From assembly GCF_001870485.1 (NCBI RefSeq), contig NZ_MDKE01000011.1:310001-374000 (forward strand): 64,000 nucleotides of DNA. Reading direction: 5' to 3'. The notes below the pieces were generated by a model. That model was given only the letters and a program-made list of their open reading frames with translations. It had not been told where the DNA came from and did not search any database. Shown here piece after piece: positions 28,052-39,559 of this stretch. Each line of letters opens with the position of its first letter. Positions within the stretch are counted from its first letter, which is position 1. This DNA is from Oceanisphaera psychrotolerans. GTDB lineage: Bacteria > Pseudomonadota > Gammaproteobacteria > Enterobacterales > Aeromonadaceae. The translations under genes and the position numbers were made by a program.

Positions 28052-28648
28052 ATGGATGATATAAACGACCCTCAGCTTAAGCTGAAGCAATACATCGCCA
28101 TCAAGGTCAAGCGCAAGCGGGTGGAGCAAGGGCTGAAAATCACCGATGTGGCGCGTATCGCCGGCCTGAGCCAGGGCATGATTAGCAAGATAGAGAATGC
28201 CCAGGTCTCAACCAGCCTGGAAACCCTGAGCAAGTTATGTGATGTCATCGGGCTGCCCATCTCCCAGCTGTTCAGCGATTACGACCGCCCCACCGGCGGC
28301 GCCCAGCTGACCAGGGCAGGAGAAGGCATGGAGGTGGTGCGCCGGGGTACCGAAATCGGGCATACCTATCAGCTGCTCAGCTACCACAGGGGAAAGAAGA
28401 AAAGTTACGAACCCTTCCTGATCACCATGGACGACGCCAGCGAAGTCTTCCCGACCTTCTCGCACCCGGGCCAGGAGTTCATCTACCTGCTGGAAGGACA
28501 AATCCTCTACCGGCATGGCAATCATCTTTATGAGATGTCTCCGGGCGACTCCCTGTCATTCGATGCCGAGATCCCCCACGGGCCGGAACGACTGGTTGAA
28601 GTCCCCATCAAACTGCTGTCCATTATTCATTACGACGATGAGCACTGA
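28052..28648 (+). CDS. XRE-family regulator with cupin sensor domain
   Basis: 198 residues. Helix-turn-helix at about residues 14-70 (KRKRVEQGLKITDVARIAGLSQ...SKIENAQVSTSLETLSKL), then a cupin domain (FPTFSHPGQEFIYLLEGQILYRHGNHLYEMSPGDSLSFDAEIPHGPERL) likely to bind a small ligand. It is divergent from the gmaS operon and is the only regulator in the methylated-amine block, so it is the natural candidate to bind the shared palindromes. ATG at 28052 gives the domain-proper start; the upstream extension is unsupported. Confidence 0.88.
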   Translation: MDDINDPQLKLKQYIAIKVKRKRVEQGLKITDVARIAGLSQGMISKIENAQVSTSLETLSKLCDVIGLPISQLFSDYDRPTGGAQLTRAGEGMEVVRRGTEIGHTYQLLSYHRGKKKSYEPFLITMDDASEVFPTFSHPGQEFIYLLEGQILYRHGNHLYEMSPGDSLSFDAEIPHGPERLVEVPIKLLSIIHYDDEH

Positions 28649-28704
28649 ATCAACCGTCATTCCGGATTCAGTCATCATTTGCAGGCGTCGGCTCTCGCGC
28701 ACAA

Positions 28705-28732
28705 CAAAAAAGCCAGCCCGAAGGCTGGCTTT
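28705..28732 (-). terminator. Terminator of acnB
   Basis: AAAGCCAGCC/GGCTGGCTTT stem followed on the minus strand by six T. It lies between the convergent acnB and regulator genes and may serve both. Confidence 0.85.
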
Positions 28733-28758
28733 GACATTCATGCGGTGACGTGACCGGC

Positions 28759-31355
28759 TCAGATGGCCTGCTGGAAGATCACCGTGTCGGCTTTCTCCAC
28801 GTAGCTGTCCAGCTCGTCGAAGTTCAGGTAACGGTAGGTATCCGCCGCGGTCGCGTTCAGCTCCCGGGCGTAGGCCTGGTATTCCTCGACCGTCGGCAGC
28901 TTGCCGTGGATGGCGGCCACGGCGGCCAGCTCGGCAGACGCCAGATAGACGTTGGCGCCCTTGCCCAGACGGTTGGGGAAGTTACGGGTCGAGGTGGATA
29001 CGACGGTGGTGTTGTCCCCTACCCGCGCCTGGTTACCCATGCACAGGGAGCAGCCCGGGATTTCGATGCGGGCACCGACCCGGCCGAATATGCCGTAGTA
29101 GCCCTCGGCGGTGAGCTGATCCTTGTCCATCTTGGTCGGCGGCGCGACCCACAGCTTGGTCGGCAACTGGCCCTTGTACTTGTCGAGCAGCTTGCCGGCG
29201 GCGCGGAAGTGGCCGATGTTGGTCATGCAGGAGCCGATGAACACTTCATCGATCTCCTCGCCGGTCACGTCGGACAGCAGACGGGCATCGTCCGGATCGT
29301 TGGGCGCACACAGGATCGGCTCCTTGATCTCGCTCATGTCGATTTCCAGCACATGGGCGTACTCGGCATCGGCATCGGCTTCCATCAGCTCGGGATTGGC
29401 CAGCCACTCTTCCATGCCCTTGATGCGGCGCTCCAGGGTACGCTGGTCACCATAGCCTTCGGCGATCATCCACTTCAGCATCACGATGTTGGAGTTCAGG
29501 TACTCGGCCACCGGCTCTTTATCCAGCTTGATGGTACAACCGGCGGCGGAGCGCTCGGCGGTGGCATCGGCCAGCTCGAACGCCTGCTCAACCTTCAGCT
29601 GGGGCAGACCTTCGATCTCCACCACCCGGCCGGAGAATTCGTTGATCTTGCCTTCCTTGGCCACGGTCAGCAGACCATGCTGAATGCCGTAGTAGGGAAT
29701 GGCATGCACCAGGTCACGCAGGGTGATGCCGGGCTGCATTTCGCCCTTGAAGCGCACCAGTACCGACTCCGGCATGTCCAGCGGCATCACGCCGGTGGCG
29801 GCGGCGAAGGCCACCAGACCGGAGCCCGCCGGGAAGGAGATACCGATGGGGAAACGGGTGTGGGAGTCACCGCCGGTACCCACGGTATCGGGCAGCAGCA
29901 TGCGGTTCAGCCAGGAATGGATAACACCGTCACCCGGACGCAGCGACACGCCGCCCCGGTTCATGATGAAGTCCGGCAGGGTATGGTGAGTGGTCACGTC
30001 CACCGGCTTGGGATAGGCGGCGGTGTGACAGAACGACTGCATGGTCAGATCGGCGGAAAAGCCAGGCAGGCCAGGTCCTTCAGCTCGTCCCGGGTCATGG
30101 GGCCGGTGGTGTCCTGGGAGCCGACGGTGGTCATCCTGGGCTCGCAGTACTGGTTGGGACGCACGCCCTTCACGCCACAGGCCTTGCCCACCATCTTCTG
30201 GGCCAGGGTGTAACCCTTGCCGGAGTCGACCACCGGGGCCGCACGCTTGAACACGGTAGAGGCGTCCAGACCCAGCGCTTCGCGGGCCTTGTCGGTCAGG
30301 CCGCGACCGATGATCAGCGGAATACGGCCGCCGGCGCGGACTTCGTCGAGCAGCACGTCGGTCTTCAGCTTGAAGGTGCTCAGCACCTCGTCGGTACCCT
30401 GACGGCAGATCTTGCCCTCATAGGGGTAGATGTCGATCACGTCGCCGGTGTTCAGCCTGGTGACGTCACATTCGATGGGCAGGGCGCCGGCATCTTCCAT
30501 GGTGTTGAAGAAGATGGGGGCGATCTTGTTGCCGATACAGATACCGCCGGCGCGCTTGTTGGGCACGAACGGAATGTCGTCGCCCATGTGCCACAGCACC
30601 GAGTTGGTGGCGGACTTGCGGCTGGAGCCGGTACCGACCACGTCACCCACGTATACCAGCGGGAAGCCTTGTTCTTTCAGGCTGTTGATGGCGGTGATCG
30701 GGCCAATCACACCGTCTTCGTCCGGTTCGATACCCGGACGGGCGTTCTTGAGCATGGCCTGGGCATGCAGCGGGATGTCCGGGCGGGACCAGGCATCCTG
30801 GGCCGGCGACAGATCATCGGTATTGGTTTCGCCGGGCACCTTGAACACGGTCATGGTGATCTTGTCGGCCAGTTTGGGGCGCTCGAGGAACCACTCGGCG
30901 TCGGCCCAGGACTGCATCACCTGCTTGGCGAAGGCATTGCCGGCCTTGGCCTTTTCGTCCACGTCGTGGAAGGCGTCGAACATCAGCAGGGTGTGGCTCA
31001 GGGCCTTGGCGGCGATCGGCGCCAGGGCGTCGACGTCCAGCAGCTCGACCAGCGGTGCGATATTGTAGCCGCCCTGCATGGTGCCCAGCAGCTCGGTGGC
31101 CTGCTCGGCAGACACCACCGGCGAGCTCACTTCACCCTTGGCGACGGCGGCGAGGAAACCGGCTTTTACATAGGCGGCTTCGTCAACGCCCGGGGGGATG
31201 CGGGTAGAGAGTAATTCGTAAAGGAAGGATTCTTCGCCGGCGGGGGGATTTTTAAGTAACTCAACCAGGGCGGCAACTTGCTCTGCGTCGAGGGGTTTGG
31301 CAACCACTCCCTCGGCGGCACGTTCTTCGACGTGTTTACGATAGGCTTCAAGCAC
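28759..31355 (-). pseudogene. acnB: Aconitate hydratase B, one-base frameshift (probable sequence error)
   Basis: TCA-cycle aconitase; repaired length is 865 residues, the same as Escherichia coli AcnB. The first frame (31355-30045) runs from GTG-started LEAYRKHVEERAAEG to [22 protein letters not shown], then stops. The second frame resumes [25 protein letters not shown] and ends VIFQQAI, with the Fe-S cysteines in [14 protein letters not shown] and CSLCMGNQ. One T is missing from a T-run near 30060. AGAGGA precedes the GTG. A lone inactivation of this core gene is unlikely. Confidence 0.9.
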
Positions 31356-31582
31356 GACTGTATCCTCTTATTATCATTCGCCACCAGGGGCGGAAATGTC
31401 CTTGTTGGGGCTGGTACCTTGGTACAGACACCCGCGCGGATGCCGCAGCAGTATATAAGTTTTAACAGGGAATTAAAATCAGCCCCCTCCCCCCTTTGGT
31501 CTAACCCAAGGTTAAACAAATGTTTTTAAACGTGATTTTCTATGCCACCGCCAACCAAACATCATAAAACAACCCATTAACA

Positions 31583-33843
31583 TCAAAAACTGAACAGATT
31601 GCCGAAATACAAATAAACACTGTTTTTATCTCCTTCACCCTGGCCATACGCCAGATACAAGGGGCCCCAGTTGGTGTCAACACCGATGAAAATACTGCCC
31701 GCCATCAATGCCGACTCCCAGCCGACATCGCGCCGGCATTCCAGACTCCGCCCCGTTCGAGCGAGCCGCCCAGATACACCGGCGAACGGAAGGCCCCGAA
31801 GTCGTTGTCAAACCAGCGATAATGATAAAGCAGGCCGCCGAAGCCGCTGTAACGTCCGTTGAGCTGATCGCGCTGATAGCCGGACAGATTGAACAGCCCT
31901 CCCAGGCTGCGGGCAAACACCGGCACGGCCTGCTCGGCACTGGAGCCGCCGAATACCAGCTTGCCGATGAAAGTATGCCGGTCGATACGATAGGGCCTGA
32001 GCCACTCCAGCTCGTAATCCAGTCCGCTGACACTCTCTTTGCCGCCAGCGATATCCAGGCTGTTGCGGAAATAGCCCAGTCGCAGCTCGGCCGCCTCCCC
32101 TCTGGTCGGGAAAAACACGTTATCCAGGGTGTCGTGGCTGAAGCGCAGATAAGGACCGACCGAACCGATATCCAGCCGGGTGTCGATATTGCGCGCGTCG
32201 ATATCGCCCACCAGCCCCTGCACTCCCAGCGCCAGCTCGCTCCAGGGGTTGAGGTTGTAACCCAGCTCACTGTTCAGGCCCCAGGTGGCATAATCAAAGT
32301 CCAGACTGGTCAGTGGCCGGAACAACTCATACTGGGGATCGGTGGTATCGAAGAAGAAGCTGCGACTGCGCTTCTGATACTCGCCGCGCAGCGACCAGAA
32401 CACATCATAATCGGTGTCCAGCGGTGTATAAAATTCGGAAGCCAGCTGCTTGTTGCTGCCGAAGGTGGTTTCCACCAGCCATTCGCCGCCCAGCATGTTG
32501 ATATTGGTGCGTCGGAACTGGGCGCCGATTTCGTAGTTGGAGCGAGTGGAAAAATCGTCTTCCAGCGCAAATTTCAGGTCGACAAAACCCGGCCCCCAGC
32601 CTTTTTCGCTGGTTTGTACCGTCAGCACCTGCTCGCCTTCCTGCTCTTCGATGCGATAGCTGACCCGCTCGAAGGCATCCAGGGCATAGAGCCGGCGCAC
32701 CCCTGCTTCCAGCTCTTCCGTGCGATGGAACTGCCCCGGCACCACCCCCAGCACGTCACGCACCACCTCTTCGCTGAGCCCGGAGCGATTGTCCACCTGG
32801 ATCCGGTCCAGATAAACCGCATCGGAACGTTGCAACCTGGCCCGTCTATCGAGCTTGCCGGACTGATAGGCAAAATAGTCATCCGCACTCAGCGACAACG
32901 CCTGCAATTGTGGCAACAGCCGTTGTGCCGCCTCCTCACCCCGGAGAATGGCCTCGGGCATCAGCTCGAAATCACCGACGCCGATGCCCTCGATGGCGGG
33001 CGTGATCAGGAGGTCATCTGCCGACATCAGGGCAACCTGACGTTGCGTGCTGGAACGGGTCAGATAATTGGTGAGCTGGCTGACCATGGCCAGGGCACCA
33101 TCCAGTTGCTGACGGGACAGCATGGCATCACCGATATCGACCGCAATCACGATGTCGGCGCCAAGCTCCTGTGCCACATCCACCGGCATGTTGTTGACCA
33201 CGCCGCCATCGGCCAGCAGCCGACCGTCTATGACCACCGGTTGCAACACCCCGGGCACCGACATGGAGGCCTGCATTACCGTCGCCAGATGTCCCTCGTT
33301 CAAGACCACAGGCGTCACTGTTTCCATGTCGGTCGCCACCGCCCGGAAGGGAATGGGCAGGTCATCGAAGCTGTGCAGGCCCGGCAGATTGAGGGTGCTC
33401 TGGCGCAGCAGGGCGCCCATGGCCTGGCCCTGAAAAAAGCCGCCGGGCAGGCTCAGCTGCCACTGCCGATCGACGCCGATATCGGTACGCAGCAAAAACT
33501 CGTCATTCTGGCGCTTGCGCCGGAGCGACAACTCGTCTCGCCCCACCTTGTCCTGATAACCCTGACTCCAGTCCAGCTGCAACAGCTGCCGCTCCAGCTC
33601 GTTCGCATCCAGCCCCAGGGCATACATGCCGGCCACATAGGCGCCCATACTGGTGCCGGTGACGATGTCCACCGGAATACGCAGTTGCTCCAGCACCCGT
33701 ATCACCCCGATGTGGGCCGCCCCCTTGGCCCCGCCGCCGCTGAGCACCAGCGCAATTTTGGGCCGCTCGGGCTGGGCCGGAACCTGGGAATAGGCCGGGA
33801 AACAGCTCAACACCAACAGCAGAGGCAACAGATAACGGTGCAT
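31583..33843 (-). pseudogene. Patatin-like phospholipase with outer-membrane barrel (PlpD-type), frameshifted near the 3' end
   Basis: Repaired length 753 residues. Signal peptide (MHRYLLPLLLVLSCFPAYSQ), patatin domain with oxyanion loop SGGGAKGAAHIGV, nucleophile GTSMGAY and catalytic DGG(VVNNMP), then a POTRA-like part (YLDRIQVDNRSGLSEEVVRDVLG) and a 16-strand-type barrel. One base is missing near 31733: the frame as read ends MSAGSRH, while the next frame continues DVGWESALMAGSIFIG to LYFGNLFSF, ending with the C-terminal Phe expected of BAM substrates. Type Vd secretion is inferred from the domain order. Confidence 0.85.
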
Positions 33844-33953
33844 GGGGGAAAATCTCGACGGCAGCAGGTGCGGCCATTGTAGGGCGGGACGGTATCGGCG
33901 AAAAGCAAGAAAACGGTGGTGTCGGCCATGCATCAGCAGAGGCGGAAGCAGGG

Positions 33954-33985
33954 CCTTGCGCTCCCGGAGTACCGGGAGCGCAAGG
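33954..33985 (-). terminator. Strong hairpin after the chemotaxis receptor gene
   Basis: CCTTGCGCTCCCGG and CCGGGAGCGCAAGG pair over 14 bases with an AGTA loop. No T-run follows, so termination is likely but not certain. Confidence 0.5.
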
Positions 33986-33994
33986 GGCATGGCG

Positions 33995-35869
33995 TCAGGC
34001 GGGTAGCCGGAAGCGCCCGATCAAGCGCTGCAGCTCGGCACTCTGGCGAGCCAGTTCGGCGCTGCTGGCGGCGGTTTGCTCGGTAGCGGCGGCGGAATGC
34101 TCAGACACCTCCCGAATGCTGAACACCGAGCGGTTGATCTCTTCCGCCACCGAGCTTTGCTGCTCGGAGGCGGTGGCGATCTGACTGTTCATCTGCTGAA
34201 TATCCGAGACCGAGCGAGTAATGGCATGAATGGAGGCGCCGGCCTCGTTGGCAACGGCGACCGTCTCGCTGGCCATGGTGGTGCTCCGATCCATCATGAT
34301 CACCGACTCCTGGGCCTTGCTCTGCAGCCCCTGGATCAGCGCTTCAATCTGCGCGGTTGCCTGCTGCGTGCGCTTGGCCAGGGCGCGCACCTCGTCGGCC
34401 ACCACCGCAAAGCCCCGCCCGTGTTCGCCGGCCCGGGCGGCTTCTATCGCCGCATTCAGCGCCAGCAGATTGGTCTGCTCCGCCACGCCCTTGATCACAT
34501 CGAGAATACTGCCGATATTCAGGCTCTCACTTTCCAGCTGATGGATGGTTTCGAGTGAATGGCGAATTTCATCTGCCAGGCTGTTGATCTGGCTGATGGT
34601 CAGACCGACCTTGTGGTCACCGGCACTGGCATCGCTGTCGGCGGAACGGGCTGAGCCGAAGGCGGTTTCCGCATGGCGGGCCACTTCCTGTACGGTCGCG
34701 GCCATCTCGTTCATGGCGGTGGAGACCTGCTCCAGCTCCAGCCGCTGCTGATTGACCCCGCTGCGGGTCTGCTCCGAGACCGCCGACAGCTCCTGCGCCG
34801 AGCTGGCAATGTGACTGGCGCTCTGGTCAAGCTCGCCGACCAGTTGACGCAGGTTCAGGGTCATGGTCTGCATGCAGTCCATCAACCCGCCCAGTTCATC
34901 CTTGCGTCGATGCCGGATATCCAGACTCAGATCCCCGTCGGCGATGCGGTTGGCCTGCAACACCAGCAGCTTGAGCGGGTTGACGATGCCGCGGGTGATC
35001 AGCCAGGCAAAGAGCCCCCCCATCACCAGCGCCGCCAGGGTCACCGCCAGGATAATCATCTTGGCCGCATTGCTGTCCCGGTGCATGCTCGCCTGCTGCC
35101 TCGACACCAGGGTGTCGATACTGCCGGCAATGGTCTCGGCCGCCGTATCGATGCGTCGCTCGACCTCCACCAGGCCGTTAACCGCATCAATAAAACCCTG
35201 CTGCTGCTGCTGGAACTGTTTGAGCAAGTCGTACAGCTCCCGGACGTCGGCATCCTCCTGCATATGCAGCCGGTTTTCCAGGGTCGCCAGCAGGCCACGC
35301 AGGCGGGAAGACAGCTGCATGGCGTCGACCTCATTCCGGCTCAGGGCAAAGTCTTTCTGGGTCAGACGAATACCCACCAGCCGCACCAGCCAGCTCATGG
35401 CACTGGTGTCATTGGCACTGAGATATTCGGCCCGTTGCTGGGCGGAAAAACCCAGACCGTTCAGCTCGAAGATCTGACGCTGGGCCGCGTCATTCAGCGT
35501 GACAATCTGATCCAGCTCGGCTTCATAGGCCCGGGTACCGGCCAGGATTTGTTCGACCAACGCCCGATTGTCGGGCTCGACCAGTGCCCCTTGCAGCACT
35601 TCCGCCCGGGCGTTGGCTTGCGCCACCATTTCCTTGGCCAGGTTCAGCTGTTCGGGATCGTCATTCAGCAGGTAGTTTTTCTCGAGCTGACGGGCCTTGT
35701 TAAACAGCAGGTCGATGGCGCGGGCCTGCTCCAGCTTGCCGGCCCGATCAAGTACCGAGGACAGGCTGTAAAAACTGATCGCGGCGGTGGTCAAGGTCGC
35801 CAGCAACACCAGCGCAAAACCCAGGGTCAGCTTCACCCTGACACTCAGGTGGCCTAATTTGGAGAGCAT
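33995..35869 (-). CDS. Methyl-accepting chemotaxis protein
   Basis: 624 residues. First membrane segment at about 13-35, a helical periplasmic sensor, second segment at about 270-292, a HAMP domain ([33 protein letters not shown]), then the signalling coiled coil with the conserved tip [41 protein letters not shown]. The ligand is unknown. It stands alone between lpdA and the patatin gene, with no chemotaxis partners in the window. Confidence 0.93.
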   Translation of the reverse strand: MLSKLGHLSVRVKLTLGFALVLLATLTTAAISFYSLSSVLDRAGKLEQARAIDLLFNKARQLEKNYLLNDDPEQLNLAKEMVAQANARAEVLQGALVEPDNRALVEQILAGTRAYEAELDQIVTLNDAAQRQIFELNGLGFSAQQRAEYLSANDTSAMSWLVRLVGIRLTQKDFALSRNEVDAMQLSSRLRGLLATLENRLHMQEDADVRELYDLLKQFQQQQQGFIDAVNGLVEVERRIDTAAETIAGSIDTLVSRQQASMHRDSNAAKMIILAVTLAALVMGGLFAWLITRGIVNPLKLLVLQANRIADGDLSLDIRHRRKDELGGLMDCMQTMTLNLRQLVGELDQSASHIASSAQELSAVSEQTRSGVNQQRLELEQVSTAMNEMAATVQEVARHAETAFGSARSADSDASAGDHKVGLTISQINSLADEIRHSLETIHQLESESLNIGSILDVIKGVAEQTNLLALNAAIEAARAGEHGRGFAVVADEVRALAKRTQQATAQIEALIQGLQSKAQESVIMMDRSTTMASETVAVANEAGASIHAITRSVSDIQQMNSQIATASEQQSSVAEEINRSVFSIREVSEHSAAATEQTAASSAELARQSAELQRLIGRFRLPA

Positions 35870-36019
35870 CTTGTCTTCCCTTACGTTGGTCGGTGGCTAC
35901 ATTTTTTATCACTGTGTCTCACCATATCGGTTAATAGGAAAAAAAGTGAAGGCTTTCATGATAAAAAGTGATCACCGACACAAATGAGCCCCTCCTCTCC
36001 CGACGAATAACACGCAGAC

Positions 36020-36050
36020 AAAAAAACGCCCGGCAGAGCCGGGCGTTTTC
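36020..36050 (-). terminator. Terminator of lpdA
   Basis: AACGCCCGGC/GCCGGGCGTT with loop AGA, flanked by seven A on the left (T-run on the minus strand) and TTTT on the right, so it can act both ways. Confidence 0.88.
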
Positions 36051-36074
36051 ACATCACCAGAGCAGGAAAGAATC

Positions 36075-37502
36075 TTACTTCTTCTTCTTGGCCTTGGGGT
36101 TCGGCATATCGGTGATGGAGCCTTCGAACACTTCGGCGGCCATGCCCACAGACTCGTTCAGAGTGGGGTGAGCATGAATGGTCAGCGCGATGTCTTCGGC
36201 ATCGGCACCCATTTCGATGGCCAGACCGATTTCGCCCAGCAGCTCACCGGCATTGGTACCGATGGTAGCGCCGCCCAGAACACGGTGAGTGTCCTTGTCG
36301 AAAATCAGCTTGGTCATGCCGAAAGAGGAGTCGGACGCGATGGCGCGGCCGGAAGCGGCCCAGGGGAAGCTGGCCACTTCTACGTTCAGGCCTTTTTCCT
36401 TCGCTTCTTTCTCGGTGATACCTACCCATGCCACTTCCGGATCGGTATAGGCGATGGACGGAATCACTTTCGGGTCGAAGTAATGCTTCATGCCGGCGAT
36501 GACTTCGGCCGCCACATGACCTTCGTGCACACCCTTGTGCGCCAGCATCGGCTGACCGACGATGTCGCCGATGGCATAGATGTGCGGCACATTGGTGCGC
36601 AGCTGTTTGTCGACGTTGATGAAGCCACGCTCGTCCACGTTGACACCGGCTTTCTCGGCGTCCAGCGACTTGCCGTTGGGAGTACGGCCGATGGCCACCA
36701 ACACGGCGTCATAAATGATGGTATTGCTCGCGCCTTTCTTGTCTTCCATGGTCACGTGAATGCCGTCGTCTTTGGCTTCCACCTTGGTGACCTTGGTTTC
36801 CAGCATCAGGTTGAACTTGCTCTTCACCTGCTTGGTATAGATCTTGATGAGATCCTTATCCGCCGCCGGAATCACCTGATCGAACATTTCAACCACGTCG
36901 ATCTTGGAACCCAGGGAGTGATACACGGTACCCATTTCCAGACCGATAATACCGCCACCCATGACCAGCAGCTTCTCGGGAACTTCTTTCAGTTCCAGCG
37001 CGTCGGTAGAATCCCAGATGCGGGGATCTTCATGCGGGATAAACGGCAGCTTGATCGGACGGGAGCCGGCGGCGATGATGGCGTTGTCGAAGTTGATGGT
37101 GGTGTTACCCGCTTCACCTTCCACGACCATGGTGTTGGCACCGGTGAACTTGGCAAAACCGTTCACGACCTTGACCTTGCGCATCTTGGCCATGCCACCC
37201 AGACCCTGAGTCAGCTGACCGATCACTTTTTCTTTGTGTGCACGAACCTTGTCCAGATCGATTTGGGGCTCGCCAAAAGTCACACCGTGGCTGGCCATCG
37301 TCTTGGATTCTTCGATGACCTTGGCAATGTGCAGCAACGCTTTGGAAGGAATACAGCCAACGTTCAGACAAACGCCGCCCAGAGTTGAATAACGCTCAAC
37401 GATTACGGTTTCCAGACCCAGATCGGCAGCGCGGAAAGCGGCTGAATAGCCGGCAGGGCCCGCGCCCAATACCACAACCTGAGCTTTGACTTCTTGACTC
37501 AT
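36075..37502 (-). CDS. lpdA: Dihydrolipoyl dehydrogenase (E3)
   Basis: 475 residues. It reoxidises lipoyl groups of pyruvate and 2-oxoglutarate dehydrogenases. FAD motif GAGPAGYSAAFRAADLG, redox disulfide GGVCLNVGCIPSK, NAD motif GGGIIGLEMGTVYHSLGS, and the active-site HAHPTLNE near the C-terminus are intact. It follows aceF but is separated by a terminator and about 150 bases, so it can be transcribed alone. Confidence 0.96.
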   Translation of the reverse strand: MSQEVKAQVVVLGAGPAGYSAAFRAADLGLETVIVERYSTLGGVCLNVGCIPSKALLHIAKVIEESKTMASHGVTFGEPQIDLDKVRAHKEKVIGQLTQGLGGMAKMRKVKVVNGFAKFTGANTMVVEGEAGNTTINFDNAIIAAGSRPIKLPFIPHEDPRIWDSTDALELKEVPEKLLVMGGGIIGLEMGTVYHSLGSKIDVVEMFDQVIPAADKDLIKIYTKQVKSKFNLMLETKVTKVEAKDDGIHVTMEDKKGASNTIIYDAVLVAIGRTPNGKSLDAEKAGVNVDERGFINVDKQLRTNVPHIYAIGDIVGQPMLAHKGVHEGHVAAEVIAGMKHYFDPKVIPSIAYTDPEVAWVGITEKEAKEKGLNVEVASFPWAASGRAIASDSSFGMTKLIFDKDTHRVLGGATIGTNAGELLGEIGLAIEMGADAEDIALTIHAHPTLNESVGMAAEVFEGSITDMPNPKAKKKK

Positions 37503-37619
37503 GGTGACCTCTATTATGATTTTTAGCCCCGTTCAAGCAATGGCCACGGGAAAGTACAGACTCGATATGACCACTACATGATAAACGGGCCAAAGTTTAC
37601 TGTTCTGTTGTTAAAAAGA

Positions 37620-37649
37620 AAGTAAAAAGGCAGGCTAATGCCTGCCTTG
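37620..37649 (-). terminator. Terminator of pdhR-aceE-aceF
   Basis: AAGGCAGG/CCTGCCTT with a 6-base loop, followed on the minus strand by TTTTTACTTT. It lies 6 bases after the aceF stop. Confidence 0.85.
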
Positions 37650-37654
37650 TCACA

Positions 37655-39549
37655 TTAAAGGGCCAAACGACGAAGGTCGCTCAACACACCACTCAGCATG
37701 GTGATGAAACGGGCACCGTCGGCGCCGTCAATCACCCGGTGGTCGTAAGACAGCGCCAGCGGCTGCATCAGGCGAGGTTCAAACTCTTTGCCGTTCCACA
37801 CCGGCTTGATGCTGGACTTGGACACACCCAGAATGGCCACTTCCGGCGCATTCACGATAGGCGTGAACTGGGTGCCACCGATACCGCCCAGCGACGAAAT
37901 GGTGAAACAACCGCCCTGCATGTCGGCAGCGGTCAGCTTGCCGGCACGGGCCTTCTTGGAGATTTCACCCAGCTCCAGTGCCAGATCGCGAATGCCTTTC
38001 TTGTTCACATCGCGTACTACCGGCACCACCAGACCGTTGGGGGTATCTACCGCCACACCGATGTGGATGTACTTCTTCATCACCAGAGACTGACCGTCTT
38101 GTGACAGTGAAGAACAGAACTTGGGATAGGCTTCCAGCGCTTGGCAGCAGCCTTCATGATGAAGATCAGCGGGGAGATCTTGTAACCCAGCTTCTGCTTG
38201 TCGGCGATGGCGTTCTCTTGCTTGCGGAACTCTTCCAGCTCGGTGATATCGGTTTCGTCAAACTGCGTCACGTGCGGGATTTTCACCCAGTTGCGATGCA
38301 GGTTGGGACCGGAAATCTTCTGGATGCGGGTCAGGGCCACTTCTTCGACTTCACCGAACTTGGCAAAATCAACCTTCGGCCAGGCCAGCACTTCCATGCC
38401 ACCACCGGCCACGGCTACACCTGCCGGCTGGCCTTCAACCCGCTTGATGATGCCCTTGACGTAGGTCTGGACATCTTCCTTCAGGATGCGGCTCTTGGGA
38501 CCGGTAGCGGCAACATTGGACAGGTCGACACCGAACTCACGGGCCAGACGACGCACCACAGGGGTGGCGTGCACGTAGGCGCTGTTCTCGACGAACGCGG
38601 CCTTGGCGGCCGGTGCAGCGGCGGCAGGAGCAGCCTTGGGCGCTTCGGCCTTGGCAGCCGGCGCGGCGGCGGCAGGGGCAGTAGCGGCCGGAGCCGGCGC
38701 GGCACCTTCCACTTCAAACACCATCACCAGGGAGCCGGTAGATACCTTGTCGCCGGTGGCAACCTTGATTTCCTTGACCACACCGGCGAACGGCGCGGGC
38801 ACTTCCATGGAGGCCTTGTCGCCCTCCACGGCCAGAATGGACTGTTCGGCGGCAACCTTGTCGCCCACCGCGACCATCACCTCGGTAACTTCCACTTCGT
38901 CACCGCCGATGTCCGGCACCTGCACGTCTTTGGCGGCGGCCGCTGCGGAAGCGGCAGGCGCGGCAGCAGAAGCAGACGCCTCAGGGGCGGCGGCGGGAGC
39001 AGCTTCACCGGCCACTTCGAATACCATGATCAGCGAGCCGGTGTTGACCTTGTCGCCCACGGCAATCTTGATTTCTACCACTTTACCGCCGAAGGGAGCA
39101 GGCACTTCCATCGACGCCTTGTCGCCCTCTACCGCAATCAGGGTCTGCTCTTCGGTTACGGTGTCGCCGACGGCAACGGCGATTTCGGTCACTTCGACTT
39201 CATCACCGCCGATGTCCGGCACCTGCACTTCTTTCAGGGCAGAGGCGGTGGCGGCCGGAGCCGCCGCCGCAGGGGCTTCGGCAGCAGGAGCGGCTTCAGC
39301 CGGGGCGGCGGCGCCGCCCTCTGCTTCGAATACCATGACCAGGCTACCGGTGTTGACCTTGTCGCCCACGGCAATCTTGATTTCCTTGACCACGCCGGCG
39401 GCGGGGGCAGGCACTTCCATCGAGGCCTTGTCACCTTCCACGGCGAGGATGGACTGTTCTTCCTCGACCTTGTCGCCCACGGCTACCAGGATCTCGGTTA
39501 CTTCAACCTCGTCTGCGCCGATATCCGGCACCAGAATATCTTTAGACAT
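37655..39549 (-). pseudogene. aceF: Pyruvate dehydrogenase E2 (dihydrolipoyl acetyltransferase), one-base frameshift (probable sequence error)
   Basis: Repaired length 631 residues. Three lipoyl domains each carry [12 protein letters not shown] (lysine sites near residues 42, 145 and 245), joined by Ala/Pro-rich linkers, then the E1/E3-binding domain ([19 protein letters not shown]) and the catalytic domain. The frame is lost near 38141 where one G is missing (AAG-CGC for AAG-GCG). The next frame carries [18 protein letters not shown] and ends with the catalytic [16 protein letters not shown]. The operon pdhR-aceE-aceF is otherwise normal. Confidence 0.9.
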
Positions 39550-39559
39550 GTATTACCCC

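Noticed and set aside
31708..33882. 724-codon open frame antisense to the patatin gene
   Set aside because: Sense strand carries complete patatin and POTRA motifs; the antisense product has none.
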